Shown here piece by piece: positions 24,297 through 36,429 of a stretch of 64,000 nt of DNA (its first letter is position 1; every line of letters begins with the position of its first letter). The notes under the pieces are model-generated. The model ran no database searches. It was not told the DNA's origin and saw only the letters and a program-made list of their open reading frames with translations. Both the position numbers and the translations under genes were made by a program. The stretch lies in contig NW_006917095.1 in the NCBI RefSeq assembly GCF_000516985.1, positions 748,157 to 812,156 of the forward strand. Direction: 5' to 3'. This DNA is from Pestalotiopsis fici W106-1. Its lineage: Eukaryota; Ascomycota; Sordariomycetes; Amphisphaeriales; Sporocadaceae.

Positions 24297-26058
24297 TTAA
24301 AAGTCATTGTCTTTTTCGTTGTTGTTGTTGTTGTTGTTGTTGCTGCTGCTGAGGTGATTCAGGACCTGATGCCCCTTTTGCTTGATTTGGCGACCCTTCT
24401 TCTCAATCTTTCTCCTGATTGTGGGCGGATATCTGTAATTGACAGGACTCTCGGAGCCGACAAAAACGAAAGTATCGTAAATGACACAGCCCAAGATGGA
24501 TCCAACAAATGTCGCAGCCCACGGGCCGTAAAACCACCACGGGTTCTTGAAGACGGTGTCCTGGTGGTAGCCGACGGCATAAGCAATCAGTCTAGGCCCA
24601 AAGTCGGACGCTGGGTTCAGGGCGGATCCGATATTGAAGCCAAGGGCCATTTTCAAGATTGCAACAAGCAAACCGAGCACTATTATCAATGAGGGATTAG
24701 CACCAGCTTGGTTCGGGTTCGGGAAGAGTCATGGACTTACCAAAAGCGTGCATTCCAGCTCCAGGAGGATTGTTTTGATCGTCACCAAGAGCAAAGACCA
24801 CAATCACCATGATGGCAGATCCAACTGATTGATTCAAGAAGGCGTTGCCTGGTGATACCCAGCTCTGTGGCGTGGATATGAAAGCCTTTGAAGTATTCTC
24901 TAGCGACGGGTCCATGTAGTATATCGTGTCGGCATAACAGCCATATGCGAGCGCACCAGCTACAATGGCTGCGATGAACTGAACAACAACATATACCATG
25001 CACTGACGCCATGGGAACCCACGGAATAGCGACAAGCTGATGGAAATTGCTGGGTTCATGTGCGCACCCGACACTCCACCTCCTAGATAGACACCAAACA
25101 TCCAGGCAAAGCCCCAGGCCCAGCAGGATGTTTCGTACGTACCGTAAGGCTGTGACTCGTTTTGGGAAAGATTAACCGACAGAGTTCCAGCCAGACCGAG
25201 GAAAATAGCCACTGCAGTCTAGAGAAATCGTTTGTGAGCAGGGACTCCCAAAAACGGGCATATGTCAAGACTTACCGAGAGAAACTCGGCAAGAGGTTCG
25301 GGGTGTTTTGCTCTCATCCTCGCCCACCAGTTGCGCAGCTCGTCCAGGTCGCGTTCTCCATTCTCATAGTCGTCGTGCTCGCGCTTCCCCAGAGGCTCGC
25401 CATCAATCTTGTACTCTGCCGTAGATCCGGCGTCGTCAGGACGCGGACTAGGAGCCCGCTGCTCCTGCTCGGGCACCCCCGGGGTGTAGTCAAACACGGG
25501 TTGACCGGCAACGTTGCGTCGGTCATTGTGCGCCGTGCCATTGGCCGTGTGTTCCGGCCTCGCGGAGCCCCGCGTGGTCTGCGACGAGAGGACGTGGTCA
25601 AACTGCCCAGAGCCCTCGATGCCCGGTGTAGGCGTCGGCGTCGCCAGTTCCAACTCGCCTCGCTCGGCGAGCTCCTCGAGCGGCCGGTTCTTGTTGGCCG
25701 CGTTCTTCTTTACCCGGACCTTTTTGGGCCCGCGCACCAACCGCGGCAGCGGCCGTCCCAAGCTAAAGACGGGCTTGCGCTTGGGTTGATCGTACCAGGG
25801 GTTCTGCTCCAGATACTCGTCGTCGATCCATCCCGCCCGTTCAGTGTTGGGAGTCTCGAGAATGGTATGCTGCGAGAGGCCGTCCAAGTCTGCTCTGCCG
25901 GCCGTGTAAGTGCCCCGAACGGACGAGCCGTAGTGCGTGCCGCGGTGGAGATTGATAGACGGCCGAACATTTGTACTAGCCCCTCCAGGCTGGCCCGAAG
26001 AGGAGGGCGGACGCAAGGCCTCGCTCGGCTGGTAGCTGAAGGTCCTTTGAGACTGCAT
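24297..26058 (-). CDS. Aquaglyceroporin (MIP family) with long cytosolic N-terminus
   Basis: Complement of join 24297..24679, 24741..25218, 25276..26058; 547 aa. Channel for glycerol and/or water in the plasma membrane. The membrane core begins after the first intron with TAVAIFLGLAGTLSVNL and has six hydrophobic segments and two half-helices: SGAHMNPAIS (first NPA) and SALNPASDFGPR (second NPA). The Asp after the second NPA is typical of glycerol facilitators rather than strict water channels. The N-terminal 260 residues are hydrophilic, Pro/Arg/Glu-rich and presumably regulatory, as in the Fps1 group. The C-terminus ends in a poly-Asn run encoded by a (GTT)n microsatellite. Both introns (24680..24740, 25219..25275) restore family sequence (EFLSTAVAIF; HAFVLGLLVAI). 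Strong family call; substrate inferred. Confidence 0.93.
24318..24351. repeat. (GTT)n(GCT)n microsatellite inside the aquaporin gene
   Basis: Read on the minus strand it encodes three Ser and eight Asn just before the C-terminus. Its length is likely to vary between strains. Confidence 0.9.
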
Positions 26059-28722
26059 GCTTTTCCTTTTCCCCTAGAGACTGTAGCTTCTCCAAGCCAA
26101 GGTTTTCTGTGAGCGGAAAGAGAAAGACCTTCTCGAATGTGACAGAAACATTTTCTTCGAGGATGCGCCCGTATTCAAGTAATCAAGAGTCCCTGATGGG
26201 ATTTCATCGGCGATTCCACCTTTGATCTATGATCGTCGCTTTTTGCGTGGACCAATGTCGGCCTTGGCCATTTGGGTATGACCCATCGACAAGGCCAGAG
26301 ACAAGCTGCAGAGAGGATGGGGACCCATTGTTCCTGTCAGGCTCCATAGATATAGGGATCAATGCTCCGGCTGCGATTTGGAAAAGATGATGCGCCTTGT
26401 GATAAGCATTCGTGGCTAATATGGTTACTTATTCAAAGACCAACAGAGATTTTCAGACGGTGTCACTGTTATGAGTCGTAGCTTAAAAGAATGGAATAGC
26501 CCTATAGCAATTGGCGCCAACGCTTGTCGCTAAAATTCCAAGTGCGCGACCCTGACGGTTATTTCTTGGCGTTCTCCGTTTTGAGACACTGAAGCTTTTG
26601 GTTTGGTTTGTTATATCCACATTTTTCATGTTTTAAAAGCGACTCGGTCTATCAAAATCGGGCCCCTTGGTCATGCCGGGAGAATTTCAACAAGTAAATA
26701 GTGGGTTCGCAGCTTAAAAGAAGGCGGAATGCGTCACAAGATTGGCCAAAGTGTTCTGCTGGCCGGACCTAACGGTCCGCTGCACTGGACATAGCTGATG
26801 GAGGACAATATTCTCAGTTTTGCCCGCCACATTGTGTTATTGCTTCATCATCCTCATGTCAAGCGAAGCAATAATAAACGTCAGATTACGGTCGATCGTC
26901 TGAAAAGAAAGAATACAGACCGTGTCGTAGCCACCTGGTGTGCCAAGCTCATACGAGCACCATTAATGCGACTGCCAATGGAAAAAGAGAACCCAGGTTA
27001 AACAAGGATGCAATGCAAGGATAATGGAAATGCGGCTCGAATATTTGCAGTGATACGCGGACAAACATGCTCAGTTGGTATTGAGATCCGAATTCACGAT
27101 AACGCAAGCTGACCAGCTGAGCAATCAGGCAATGTACAGGTCCTCAGTATGACATGGCAGGTATGCATCTTGACTCGTCATCTTGATTGAAACAGAATGG
27201 TGCAAGGCCTGTTCTTCCCGACATTTGTCACTCATGTCATCATACTGAAGCTATATTGTTGGAAATTTGTGGATGTAAATTGTCTTCACATCACAGTTTT
27301 CACACAGTTGTCCTCCAGAAACCATTATATTGGTCTTACAAGACCTTAAAATAAGATGATCAGCCCAAGTGCATACACACTTTTATAGTCAACCCGTACC
27401 ATTCCCTAGCTGTGGAAATAACCTTTCAAATTAGTGATTCCGAGGGGCAGATGTGGCGTAGTTGGAGATGTACTGTGTATACCCCTTGCAAGGACAAGTA
27501 GGGGCGAATATACACCCTCTCCGAGAATTAATTTGCAGTGCGATCGCGTCGGTAGCAACCGAGACACTAATGTTTAGATTCCAGCGTGCTGGGCAGGTAA
27601 CGTCAGACTTGCATCATCGGGCTAGCGTGGGGCTCGAGGGTGCCCCTGTGTTTTCTGTCGACAGTGGACAAAATCCAGCATTAAGCCTTGTACTACAAAT
27701 ATGGTTGTTCTTACAAGAAACTGTTGTCATGGAACACACGAATTCGCATTATATTGTGCTGATCTCAGCTCAGAAGAGCTGGGCGAGCTGCACTAGTTGC
27801 ATATTTCCAGGGCAAGTCGTCGCCGTCCCACAGCTCGGTAGCCGCGAACCTGGAATGCCGTTCCCAAGGCCAAGGATGAAGCATGGATATTGAGCTCGAG
27901 TATCATATTGCTGGCAATGTCTTTGTTTACTGAACGAACCAGCCAGGCCAATCTTGGAACCGTGGAATGATGGTTCTACTGTGTAAGCGTTCTACAGTGT
28001 CGGCCGGGACATTTGCCAACAATGACCACTCGGATCCACTTACACCCGTGAAACCCGGCCCTGGACAGGAGATGCCAACACAAGAAACTCCACGGACGAC
28101 ACCCCGGGACGCTGATGAGATTGACATCCTTCGGCCCCATATCTTGCTGCGGAATCACCTACACAATCTCATGATGAATTGTTGTGTTTCTGAAAAGTCA
28201 TAGATCACAGGCCATCACAGAATCCTATCGCAGAACTCTTCTGGTGCAATGGTTGAAGAATAACGCTCCTGTGGGGAGATGGAGGGGGGCTGGCCTACCA
28301 CTGATTATTCTGGTTGCCTAAATAATCCAGTCCGCGTCTTAAAACCTCATTATCCAGATGCGGTTCAATCCTCACAAGACGCGCCAATAAAGATCAAGGA
28401 GTGATGGAAAAATGAATCATTCCTCTTAGTTGCCATATGCTTTCTACAGAACTAAGTCTACCTGCTACATACCCTCGACTTGTTACAGTGGTGTTCTCCG
28501 CTGCCCCTTCAACTTTTGCCAGCCGAATTCAAAAGTTTGCCGGCCGCCACCAACCACAGCCGCCGCGACCTAGAATTCCCTACCTCTTCACCACGGCTCA
28601 TCTATTGAGGTACCACCTTTACTTTTAGACCTCTTTGACTGTTTCAACGCCATCTGACGACCCTACCCACAACGGCAAATATTTACCAAGCTGTTCGAAG
28701 GTACCGTCTGAGAATTACACAA
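26059..28722. other. 2.7-kb region without a recognisable gene
   Basis: Promoters of two divergent genes (aquaporin leftward, Zn2Cys6 regulator rightward). The longest frame is 143 codons (27462..27893, plus) and shows no family. No tRNA or repeat identified. Confidence 0.5.
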
Positions 28723-30469
28723 ATGGACCAAACAGAGAAACGTCACTGCTGGGAATGTCGCCGACGCTGTCTGGTCTGTGATTCTACAAAACCATCATGC
28801 AAACGATGTACAACATCTGGTACTAGATGTCCTGGGTACGACTCTGTGAAGCCCGCTAGAATCAGGTGGGTCGAACCTGGTAGAGTGACATCTCGAGATC
28901 GCAGGAAGCCCAAGCGGTCTCTCTATACCTCTGTCAAGGAAAAGGGGAAAGGTGTCATGAACGCGCAAAATTCAAGCTCATCAATGCCGGTCATTTGTGC
29001 TGGCCTTCCACCTGTCGTGATCTGCGCCGATGCTGCTGCTGTGCCACTGGTACAGGCTGCAGAGTATTGTGAGCGACTGTCCATGCCATCCAGCTTTCCA
29101 ACGTCCACCTGAACTGACCCGGCACAGTCAATGCTTGCATTTACAAAGATCTAAAGCCGGTGCTTGAGCTAGGCCAGAATCCTCACATATACGAGCTCTC
29201 GGCCAGCATCATCCACAATGCAACTTCTGCTCCTCAATTTTTGCAACATGGCATGTACTGCATCATCTTGAGCCACCGAATGAATCGTATAAGGAAAGAC
29301 CCGCAAGCAAAGAGATTGAATGAAAAATTCTATTTGCATCGGGGCGTCGCCATCCGCTCTCTCAGCAAACACCTCGATGCGAAATATGACGGCATGGACA
29401 ATGTGATCATGGCCGGGATTCTAATGCTCCTCCTGGTTGATGTAAGTCAATATCATGACCTACCAGAATACATCTACGATATTGAATGACACATGATACC
29501 CAGATCCAACACGGTACCTTGTTTGGTTGGCGATGCCACCTTGAACAAGTCCAAAAATTAATCAGCCGACGCGGTGGCTTTCATGCACTGGTCAGGTTTG
29601 ACATGGCAGAGCCCTTGTTGCTTTCCATATGGTTGTAGGTGTCTTGAGTGGAATCATTTACTCCAAACTAATCAAGGAATAGTCTTGCTATCATTGGCAA
29701 TACAACATGCCCAGCTGCAGATCTTGGAATGACCAGGGTTCACCTCGAAGCATCTGATTTCATGCTAGAAAAGTATGACTATGCATCATTCCCTGTTGGA
29801 ATGTGTCCCCAGCCACTATTTATTGAGATTGTAAGGATCAATCACCTCCGAATGCGAGCCGTCGCGGTTGACGCAGCGGAGGCGGAGGAGACAGCTCTCG
29901 ACGCATACAGAACACTAGATCGCATTCATGCATTCTCGCCCATACTATGGACAGAGTCCAGATCCTTACTTTCCAGGCAAGACTGGATGCGCGTAAGCAG
30001 CGCATACCAGACTGCCGTGGCGTTATATTGCATCCTTGCGTTGCAAAGCGCGTCTTTGATTCCAGAAACCCCGTCAATGCGATCCCAGTGTGCTGAACAT
30101 GGCCACCACCTCCAATCTGTACTCGTAGAGTGTCTAGCTTCCTCGAGAACCAAGAGATTCATGGTCTGGCCGCTGGTCGTTCTCGGAGTTGAGGCTGTGC
30201 ATAAAGGGGCAGCCCCAATCCGTGCCTTTGTGGCCGACAGACTCCCAGAGCTGAGCTGCGACCTTGGCACTTCCGTGCCGCTCACTGCCAAGGCTGTCCT
30301 CGAAGCGTTCTGGGCCTCCGGCAACGAGCGCTGGGATGATTGTTTCGACAGGCAGTACATCTTCACTACCCAAATCGCTCCAGACACTAGCCAACTATTC
30401 CCCTTGTATCAGAGGGCTGCTATGAGCTGTAAGGATACGCCATGCAGGGATTCTGCACTGGGGTGTTGA
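28723..30469 (+). CDS. Zn2Cys6 fungal transcription factor
   Basis: Join 28723..29068, 29128..29441, 29504..29634, 29683..30469; 525 aa. The binuclear cluster lies at the extreme N-terminus: Cys 9, 12, 19, 26, 29 and 36 (C-x2-C-x6-C-x6-C-x2-C-x6-C), with a Pro-Gly after the last Cys as usual, then a basic linker rich in Arg/Lys. The remainder is helical and Leu-rich, like the fungal-specific middle region of C6 regulators (SIIHNATSAPQFLQHGMYCI; VIMAGILMLLLVDIQHGT). Introns are 59, 62 and 48 bp, all GT..AG, and each join keeps the frame. It is likely a nuclear activator or repressor of unknown targets. The adjacent RTA1-like gene is convergent with it, so no shared promoter. DNA-binding class certain; the exact short third exon is less so. 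Confidence 0.88.
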
Positions 30470-30865
30470 TTTTGGCGACCTTGAACGATGCGTGGTTGAG
30501 TTGAATTATTCTAATCTTTTTCAGGGGGCTTTGTATTGAAGCAGAACCTGGACGAATTTGATTGCAACCATTTCTTTTCCGTTACATGTTCGGAACCACC
30601 ATAGAAGCCTCATTATGGCAAACGATATACTGTGAATAATTATAAACCTTTGCAACTATCAATAGTGAATTATAGTAATACATGGTTTGGGATATTTATT
30701 GTGTCTCTGCTGTTTTCCAAGAGCCGGCAATCGCAAGCAAGAAGAGCAAGATGCTCGGCACCAATAAGTAGAACTACATTGAAACCCTTAGAGCACTGAC
30801 CACAACCGTGTCCCGTGAGTGAGCTTATAGCTTGACCAGCAACGTATTGGTGGCTATCAAGTTCC
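30470..30865. other. Convergent 3' region
   Basis: Between the C6 regulator and the RTA1-like gene. AT-rich, no gene seen. Confidence 0.5.
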
Positions 30866-32167
30866 TTAGGCTCTGTTCGCACTCTGCATGTCTCCAAGTT
30901 CTTGGGTCTCGGGGATCTGAAGAACATTTCTCTTGCGCCTGAATAGAAGCCCAAATGTCAAGACGTTTGCCGTCTTGACAATTAGGGGCCGATCGTCCAT
31001 GTCCTCCTGTCCCTGGACCTCGGATCCGTCCTGCGCCAGGTAAATGTGGTGCTCCCGTGGTAAAAAGCGGCCTGGGTGCCAAATGTTCCACAGAATAGAG
31101 TTGAAGAGCATAAATGTGGCCTCAAAAATGTAGAAAAAGACCTCGTATCGAAGTACAGGGCTTAATCTCTGAAGCACTTCAATATTGTCGAGGTCGATAT
31201 TGGTACTGCCCGTAGTGTGCTCCACCATTCTATAAATGCAACGAGCCAGGATCAGGAACATGCTGGCGTACAGCGTATCCAGTATAGTCCTGATAGCCGT
31301 CGTGTGCAAACCAGCCTTGATGCAACGCCAGTGAAACATGCCGGCCATGCAGTAAAAAGTAAGGATGACAAAAAATTGAATGGAGAGGGCGGCGACGGTC
31401 ATGTTTGCTCCTAGCGTTTGTACTGTCTCGGTCGATGCCGCGTTGGCGGAAAGCGCCACGCCGAGGGCATTCAAGGTCTCGACGACAGCCATGAGGCCGC
31501 CAAAGGTTGCCAACACGCGACCGGGAGGGAGTGGGGCAATGTATGGCACATAATAAAAGGTTCGGCCGAGGATATGGTAGTTTGCGAGCTCGAGTAGGGG
31601 CCTATGTCGATGAAAAGAAAGTCAGTTTAGTTCCCAACAGTGAATGCCATAGACCTGTTGCGAGCCCCCCATCATCCGTGCACTTACGGGCAGATAAATA
31701 TAAAGACCTGACTGAGAATGAACATGATCAAAGGCGTTTGGTCAGTCTCACTGTACAAGTAATTGTTGTTGAAGGCGCCGTATGCGCGCAGGGCGTAGCC
31801 AAGAGTGAACAGAAGAGCGCAAATGGAATGCAACCCAACAAGTTTGAAAGCCTTGTACCGACTGTTTTGAGAATGTCAGCTATGATTTGGACTTGTTTTC
31901 CAGTTTGACATTTTGAAGTTGAAACCAGTAATGAACGAGATAGGGGGAAATGTGGGAGAAGGAGCAGCTACACACATGCATTGCCAAATATGGAAACCTG
32001 TCGACAAGGCGTATGCAATAGCGAAGAAGATTGGAGCCCCTTTGTTCGGAGCGTAAACATACAGACTTCCAAGAACTTGGTGTTGTGTTAGACCAAACAT
32101 CAGCATATGCGTTCAAGAACCTTGACTTACTCGGCTCCCCAGCTTCAGCCATCTCGACAGAAGTCAT
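30866..32167 (-). CDS. RTA1-like seven-helix membrane protein
   Basis: Complement of join 30866..31601, 31688..31861, 31976..32075, 32131..32167; 348 aa. The family includes yeast Rta1 and the sphingoid-base resistance protein Rsb1, plasma-membrane proteins linked to lipid translocation and resistance to amphiphilic compounds. Seen: a start segment SLYVYAPNKGAPIFFAIAY, seven hydrophobic helices, RYKAFKLVGLHS after helix 1, the loop PPLLELANYHILGRTFYYV, RCIYRMVEHTTGSTN and RYEVFFYIFEATFMLF, all in family order, then a hydrophilic tail of about 65 residues. Four exons; the intron borders were set by frame and match. The open frame above 32167 starts with TTG, so the first ATG (MTSVEMAEAG) was used. 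Confidence 0.9.
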
Positions 32168-32866
32168 GGATAAGTTGTCAATGGCTACCAAAGTAGGTAG
32201 GCACGCGGAAGTCGATATCGATCAAGTGTAGGGACGTGAACGGTTCCTGTTTCGCACTCCTACCCAACCTTGATGGAAGACACACAATCTGATAGTTTGC
32301 TGTTGGAGGTTCGATTAAGGTCTCTCTCTATGTCTACTTCTGACGGGAAAATGGACAAAACATTCGTTCTTATAGCAATGATGATGGCCAATGGCAGTGA
32401 ACGTGGCTTTGCAATTCAACATTCGCACTAGTCCCAAGTAGGAGAATAAAAATGCCAAGAGACTAGTAATGCACGCCTATATTTGCCATTGTTGGCCAAT
32501 CGCCCCATGTTCAAGACTACGGCTCACCATTAATTTAGGCAGCGGTTTTTTCTTCCCCTTTCCAAACACTATTGGGAGACTTGACTGGAAATCCTTCGAG
32601 GTTATTTTATATTATTTAACGCTGTTATATCGTATATCTGTTGCTTGACAAGAAAAAGAGAAGTTGATGCGCCACAGAGTGGCTAGGTACATAGTGTGAC
32701 GTAGTGACAATCAGAATTTCATGCTGTATGTTCATATTTGAATGGGTAGAGATGCAAGGTATCTTTGAGTATTATTAAAAGATGCACTTGCATCAATTCG
32801 AGTCTTATGTAGCAGGTCAATCAAAGGAAAAATTTGCACCGGGCGCGGACGCAGACTGCCAATAGA
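32168..32866. other. Promoter of the RTA1-like gene and 3' flank of the LRR-like gene
   Basis: AT-rich around 32580-32640. No gene, RNA or repeat recognised. Confidence 0.5.
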
Positions 32867-34429
32867 TTATGCCTCAATCCACCCAAGATCAAGCTCTGGC
32901 TGTTCCCACAACTCTTCTTCGGAATCATGTTCACTATACTTGGAACCCTCACTATGCACCGTCTCAAGGATTCCGCGGACCGTTTGTAGTCTTGGCAACC
33001 GTGTCGCCATGTAATTTAGAAGCTCGTCCACAAGCTCATCAATGTCGATATTCTCGCCTCTTACATAGTTGTAGAGGCAGAGATACTCCAAAGTCGGGGG
33101 TAGCGCATCGATCAGCCGGAAAGGAGGGGCCTCTACCAATCGGCGTGGACTGTCCTCAATCGTTCCCGGTCCAAAGAGGAATCTGAAGTTGAGACTCAAG
33201 TGTGTCATGGCCGTAAAGTCGTGAAATGAGCCAATTGTGTATCCGTATTTGCGTGTGCTTGCCACCTGATAGACCAGCAGAGGTCGCGAGCTGTCTGACT
33301 GCTTTTCGTCTAGATCAAAATAGGCGTCTCTCTCTCCGGCGTAATAGTCATTTATGCTCTCGCCCAGATCTTCTTCGAGGCCCTCAAGGCCGTCTGGTTC
33401 CTCGTATCCCATGCCTCTGGGCGCGCCGCCGATCATGGCCAACAAGCTCCTTCCAACATCCAGGTCCAGTACCCGCAGAGTCTCCTTGTGATCAAGAAGA
33501 GCTTTGCTGAGAGTCTTGGCCGAAATGTGCGGAGACCCGCCGTCAATACTCCAAAGCCCGCCCTCTTGAATGTGTACCTCTTCAAGTTTCCTAGGAATCC
33601 GCAAGATGGTTGCGAGCATGCCACTCGATATATCTGCGTGTTCTATGCGTATTCTCTTAAGGTTCGAAGTTCCCGGGGGAAATAATTCACGGTGTGCCTG
33701 GTACTCTGCCACCCCGTCCATGAAGACGGCCTCCAACATTGGCAGGCGGTGGAAGTAGCGGAAGTAGCCCAAAAGTTCCACAGTCTCATAATTAAGACCA
33801 TCCCAGGATCGGTGAGCTGATCGTATGAACTCGACACGCTTGACACGTTGAAGTCCCGGTTGGGGGATGAGTCCGTAGTTTGATTTTTGGAGGTAGTGCC
33901 CAAGTGAAGTATGGGACCCAACACCTCCCAAGTAGAGGTTAGTCACGTTCTTGCAGAGCGACATTAGGATCACCATGGCTGCAGATGCGTACTCCCAGTT
34001 ATGGCGATCGAATCCTTTGGGTGAATCTGGTATCTCGCCCTTGATTTGGCGCTTCTTCCAGTCCAGGGATTTGATCATGGACAGCGTGGTATCATCTCCT
34101 AGCTGCAGGCCTTGCACGTAGGCTTCGATGGTGCTATGTACATCGTCTTGTACGGGAATCGCCGGCCGCTTAAACCTTGGGTCGATCTCGTTGTCACCCC
34201 AGAGTCTACAACTTTGCCGACCTCCCACACTCTCGTCGGCAACAAAGTCGTCGACCGTAAAGGCAAGCTCAGGTTTCTTGATATATAGGCCCAGCAGGGC
34301 ATATGTCTTGTCAATATCTTGGCCATTGGCGACGCGGATCCTCTTGAATGATGGAGCTATGCCTTGGGTCGATCCAGACTGGCTATCTGGGAGGGGCTGC
34401 TGCCCCATCAAGCCGCCCTGGCCTTGCAT
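32867..34429 (-). CDS. Leucine-rich-repeat/F-box-like fungal protein, start uncertain
   Basis: An open frame without stops runs from 34744 to 32867. The part that looks coding starts near 34350 (KRIRVANGQDIDKTYALLGLY) and shows irregular Leu-rich strands and helices: KNVTNLYLGGVGS, LPMLEAVFMDGVAEY, TSNLKRIRIEHADIS, PRKLEEVHIQEGGLWS, ETLRVLDLDVG and PTLEYLCLYNY. This is the pattern of fungal F-box/LRR proteins, though no F-box is visible in what I can read. The tail is acidic. The ATG at 34429 is a placeholder: ATGs at 34408, 34504, 34591 and 34693 are also in frame, and a 5' exon carrying an F-box could have been missed upstream of a possible acceptor near 34350. It would act as a substrate adaptor if the F-box exists. 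Confidence 0.6.
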   Translation of the reverse strand: MQGQGGLMGQQPLPDSQSGSTQGIAPSFKRIRVANGQDIDKTYALLGLYIKKPELAFTVDDFVADESVGGRQSCRLWGDNEIDPRFKRPAIPVQDDVHSTIEAYVQGLQLGDDTTLSMIKSLDWKKRQIKGEIPDSPKGFDRHNWEYASAAMVILMSLCKNVTNLYLGGVGSHTSLGHYLQKSNYGLIPQPGLQRVKRVEFIRSAHRSWDGLNYETVELLGYFRYFHRLPMLEAVFMDGVAEYQAHRELFPPGTSNLKRIRIEHADISSGMLATILRIPRKLEEVHIQEGGLWSIDGGSPHISAKTLSKALLDHKETLRVLDLDVGRSLLAMIGGAPRGMGYEEPDGLEGLEEDLGESINDYYAGERDAYFDLDEKQSDSSRPLLVYQVASTRKYGYTIGSFHDFTAMTHLSLNFRFLFGPGTIEDSPRRLVEAPPFRLIDALPPTLEYLCLYNYVRGENIDIDELVDELLNYMATRLPRLQTVRGILETVHSEGSKYSEHDSEEELWEQPELDLGWIEA

Positions 34430-35253
34430 GGGCTGATATTGGGCTGCGCAGGACACGGAGAATGATGCCGTGTATAAATAGTTCAATCCTCGACGGAACA
34501 ACATTGAGGCAGATTCCTGTGCGCGCTGTAAATGGTCACGGATCAATCGTACGGACTGGGAGAATAAAATTTGGGCCGCCAGTTTTGGCATTCCAGGGAA
34601 CTTAAATGAGCAACTGTGCCGCAATAGAGTTTTGTAGCTATTAAAAGGACCTTGCCTTATTCTGCCTAACCTGCCCGGTAGCTCACGGACCATGTGCCAA
34701 CAGCATACAAGCGCCGGGCATGTATATTCCAACTGTTCGTACAATTAAAGCCTATGATGGGTAAAAGATTACGTTCAAGAGTGTTTCATGTGTTTGATAG
34801 AATTGTTCTTGGTTTAATGTGGTAATTACCCACCGAAGATCACCTGCTCGGGTGCACTAAGTAGCCTTTTATAAGCTCTTCTTATAACTCGTTAAGATTA
34901 ATTGAAATATTTCTTTCGCCACTTATTTGATTATATTATCTCGTCATGCTCTGAATTATCGAATGCCGTAGTTGGCGTTGGAGATGGGTATTTGATAACT
35001 AGCAGACAGGTAGCTTTTGGATACTGCTGCAACACTTATGCGAGATTTGTGGCATATCCGGTCAACGCAGCGCTTTTTCTATCTGGAATGTGAAACTGCA
35101 AATTGCGATTGCATTCAAATATCAACATGGGCTTTCCGACTATGATCCAGTGTGACTGGCTCAACCTCTATTTGACTGTTTCGTGTTATGAGAATTAATA
35201 TGAATCAATCTGGGTGGAAACCAATCGACCCTACCAAGTTGATGCGCCACGTA
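34430..35253. other. Spacer between two leftward genes
   Basis: Contains the 27-bp repeat copy at 34827. The rest is AT-rich with no recognisable gene. The 34430-34744 part is an open continuation of the LRR-like frame. Confidence 0.45.
34827..34853. repeat. 27-bp dispersed repeat, copy 1
   Basis: Matches 40193..40219 at 25 of 27 positions (core agatcacctgct). The flanks of the two copies do not match, so it may be the end of a small mobile element or a protein-binding site. Confidence 0.5.
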
Positions 35254-36429
35254 TCACTTCCAATTGGCGAGCAATGTCTCCTCTCCCGAGAGCCTAGTGT
35301 ACCTGAGGGTATCCTGCCAGAGTTGCTCCCGTTTCTTGGGATTTCGTGCCTCAGCAGCCATGTTGATTGGATTTTCACCGTCCAAGTATAACGCTTTTGG
35401 TTTCTCGCCCCAGACGGGGTTATTATCCAAGGCCACTGCGAGAATGTCTTTGGAAGACTTGAAAGTTGTGCGATGAGCCCCATTGGGCCATAGCCACGTG
35501 AGAATAACCACAAGCCAGGGCATGATATAGGTCCAGAGTCCACGAATCCTCCAGTCTCCGCGTCGCACCAGCATGGTTGGAGTTGAACCAGGATCAATAC
35601 CGACAACAGAAATATCGTGAAGGACTGGGTCCTTGTCGATTCGTCTCTGCAGCTCAGGGCTATCACGTAGAAGGGATTAGAACGAATGTAGAATGAATTG
35701 GGGAAGGGGACAGCCAACATCATCATCACCTGGCATAACTTGGCAGCGCCATAACGCCGGTAACCCCCTTTATAGGAAGGGTCCTCCTTTGTGGTACTCC
35801 ACGTTCCTTTTGCGATTGACTCAGAATTCTCATGGAAGATGGTATGCCAACGCTCATCTTTATACTGCATACCAGCATTATTGCGTGCATCTCTGGAACT
35901 AATGAATAATATTAGAATACGTTGTAATGCGTCGATAAACAGCTTCTTACTCGTGTGCTGAACTGCCAATAATAACAAGCCGACCATGATGCCGATCAAG
36001 ACTCTCCAGAAGTAACATTGTCAGAAGCCAATGACCCAAGTAAGCCGCTGCAAAAGCTGTATCGAACCCATCGTCGGTCCACGTTTGCTGCTCAAACTCC
36101 AGATAAGCAGCATTAAGGATCAATGCGCAGATAGGTGGAATCTCGCCTGATTTGACCCGTTCATTAATGGTTGCGGCGGTCCGACGCACATCATCTAGTC
36201 GCGCCAAGTCCAGCGATGTGATGTCATGTGTATGATTGTGATTCTTGACGCTTTCTAGTGTTGATCGTAGTGACGGAGCAGAGGATGCATTGCGAACCGT
36301 GTAGATTCCATGATAGGTGCTCAGCTCGGGCTGGGACAAGATTCTGCGAATCACTGCATTTCCAAGCCCGCCGTTTGCCCCAGTCAAGACGATGGTGCCT
36401 TTATAATTGTTGGTGTTTGACTGGCCCAT
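35254..36429 (-). CDS. Short-chain dehydrogenase/reductase
   Basis: Complement of join 35254..35659, 35719..35898, 35951..36429; 354 aa. NAD(P)-dependent oxidoreductase of the Rossmann type. Seen: TGANGGLGNAVIRRIL (TGxxxGxG cofactor loop) near residue 17, LILNAAYLEF in the NNAG position, VIIGSSAHD (catalytic Ser region), and Y-x3-K in RRYGAAKLCQVM. The substrate half continues after the second intron with DISVVGIDPGSTPT. A hydrophobic stretch (WTYIMPWLVVILTWLW) follows the PG motif and may form a membrane-facing lid, as in light-dependent-oxidoreductase-like and retinol-dehydrogenase-like fungal SDRs. The donor of intron 2 (gttggc) is weak but is the only one that keeps the frame. It lies near a P450 remnant and a membrane cyclase-like remnant, so a role in a natural-product pathway is possible but unproved. 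Confidence 0.88.

Noticed and set aside
25162..26112. 316-codon plus-strand frame
   Set aside because: It is the antisense shadow of the Pro/Arg-rich first exon of the aquaporin gene.
28363..28375. B-box-like word of a tRNA on the plus strand (ggttcaatcc)
   Set aside because: No A box at the right distance and no cloverleaf.
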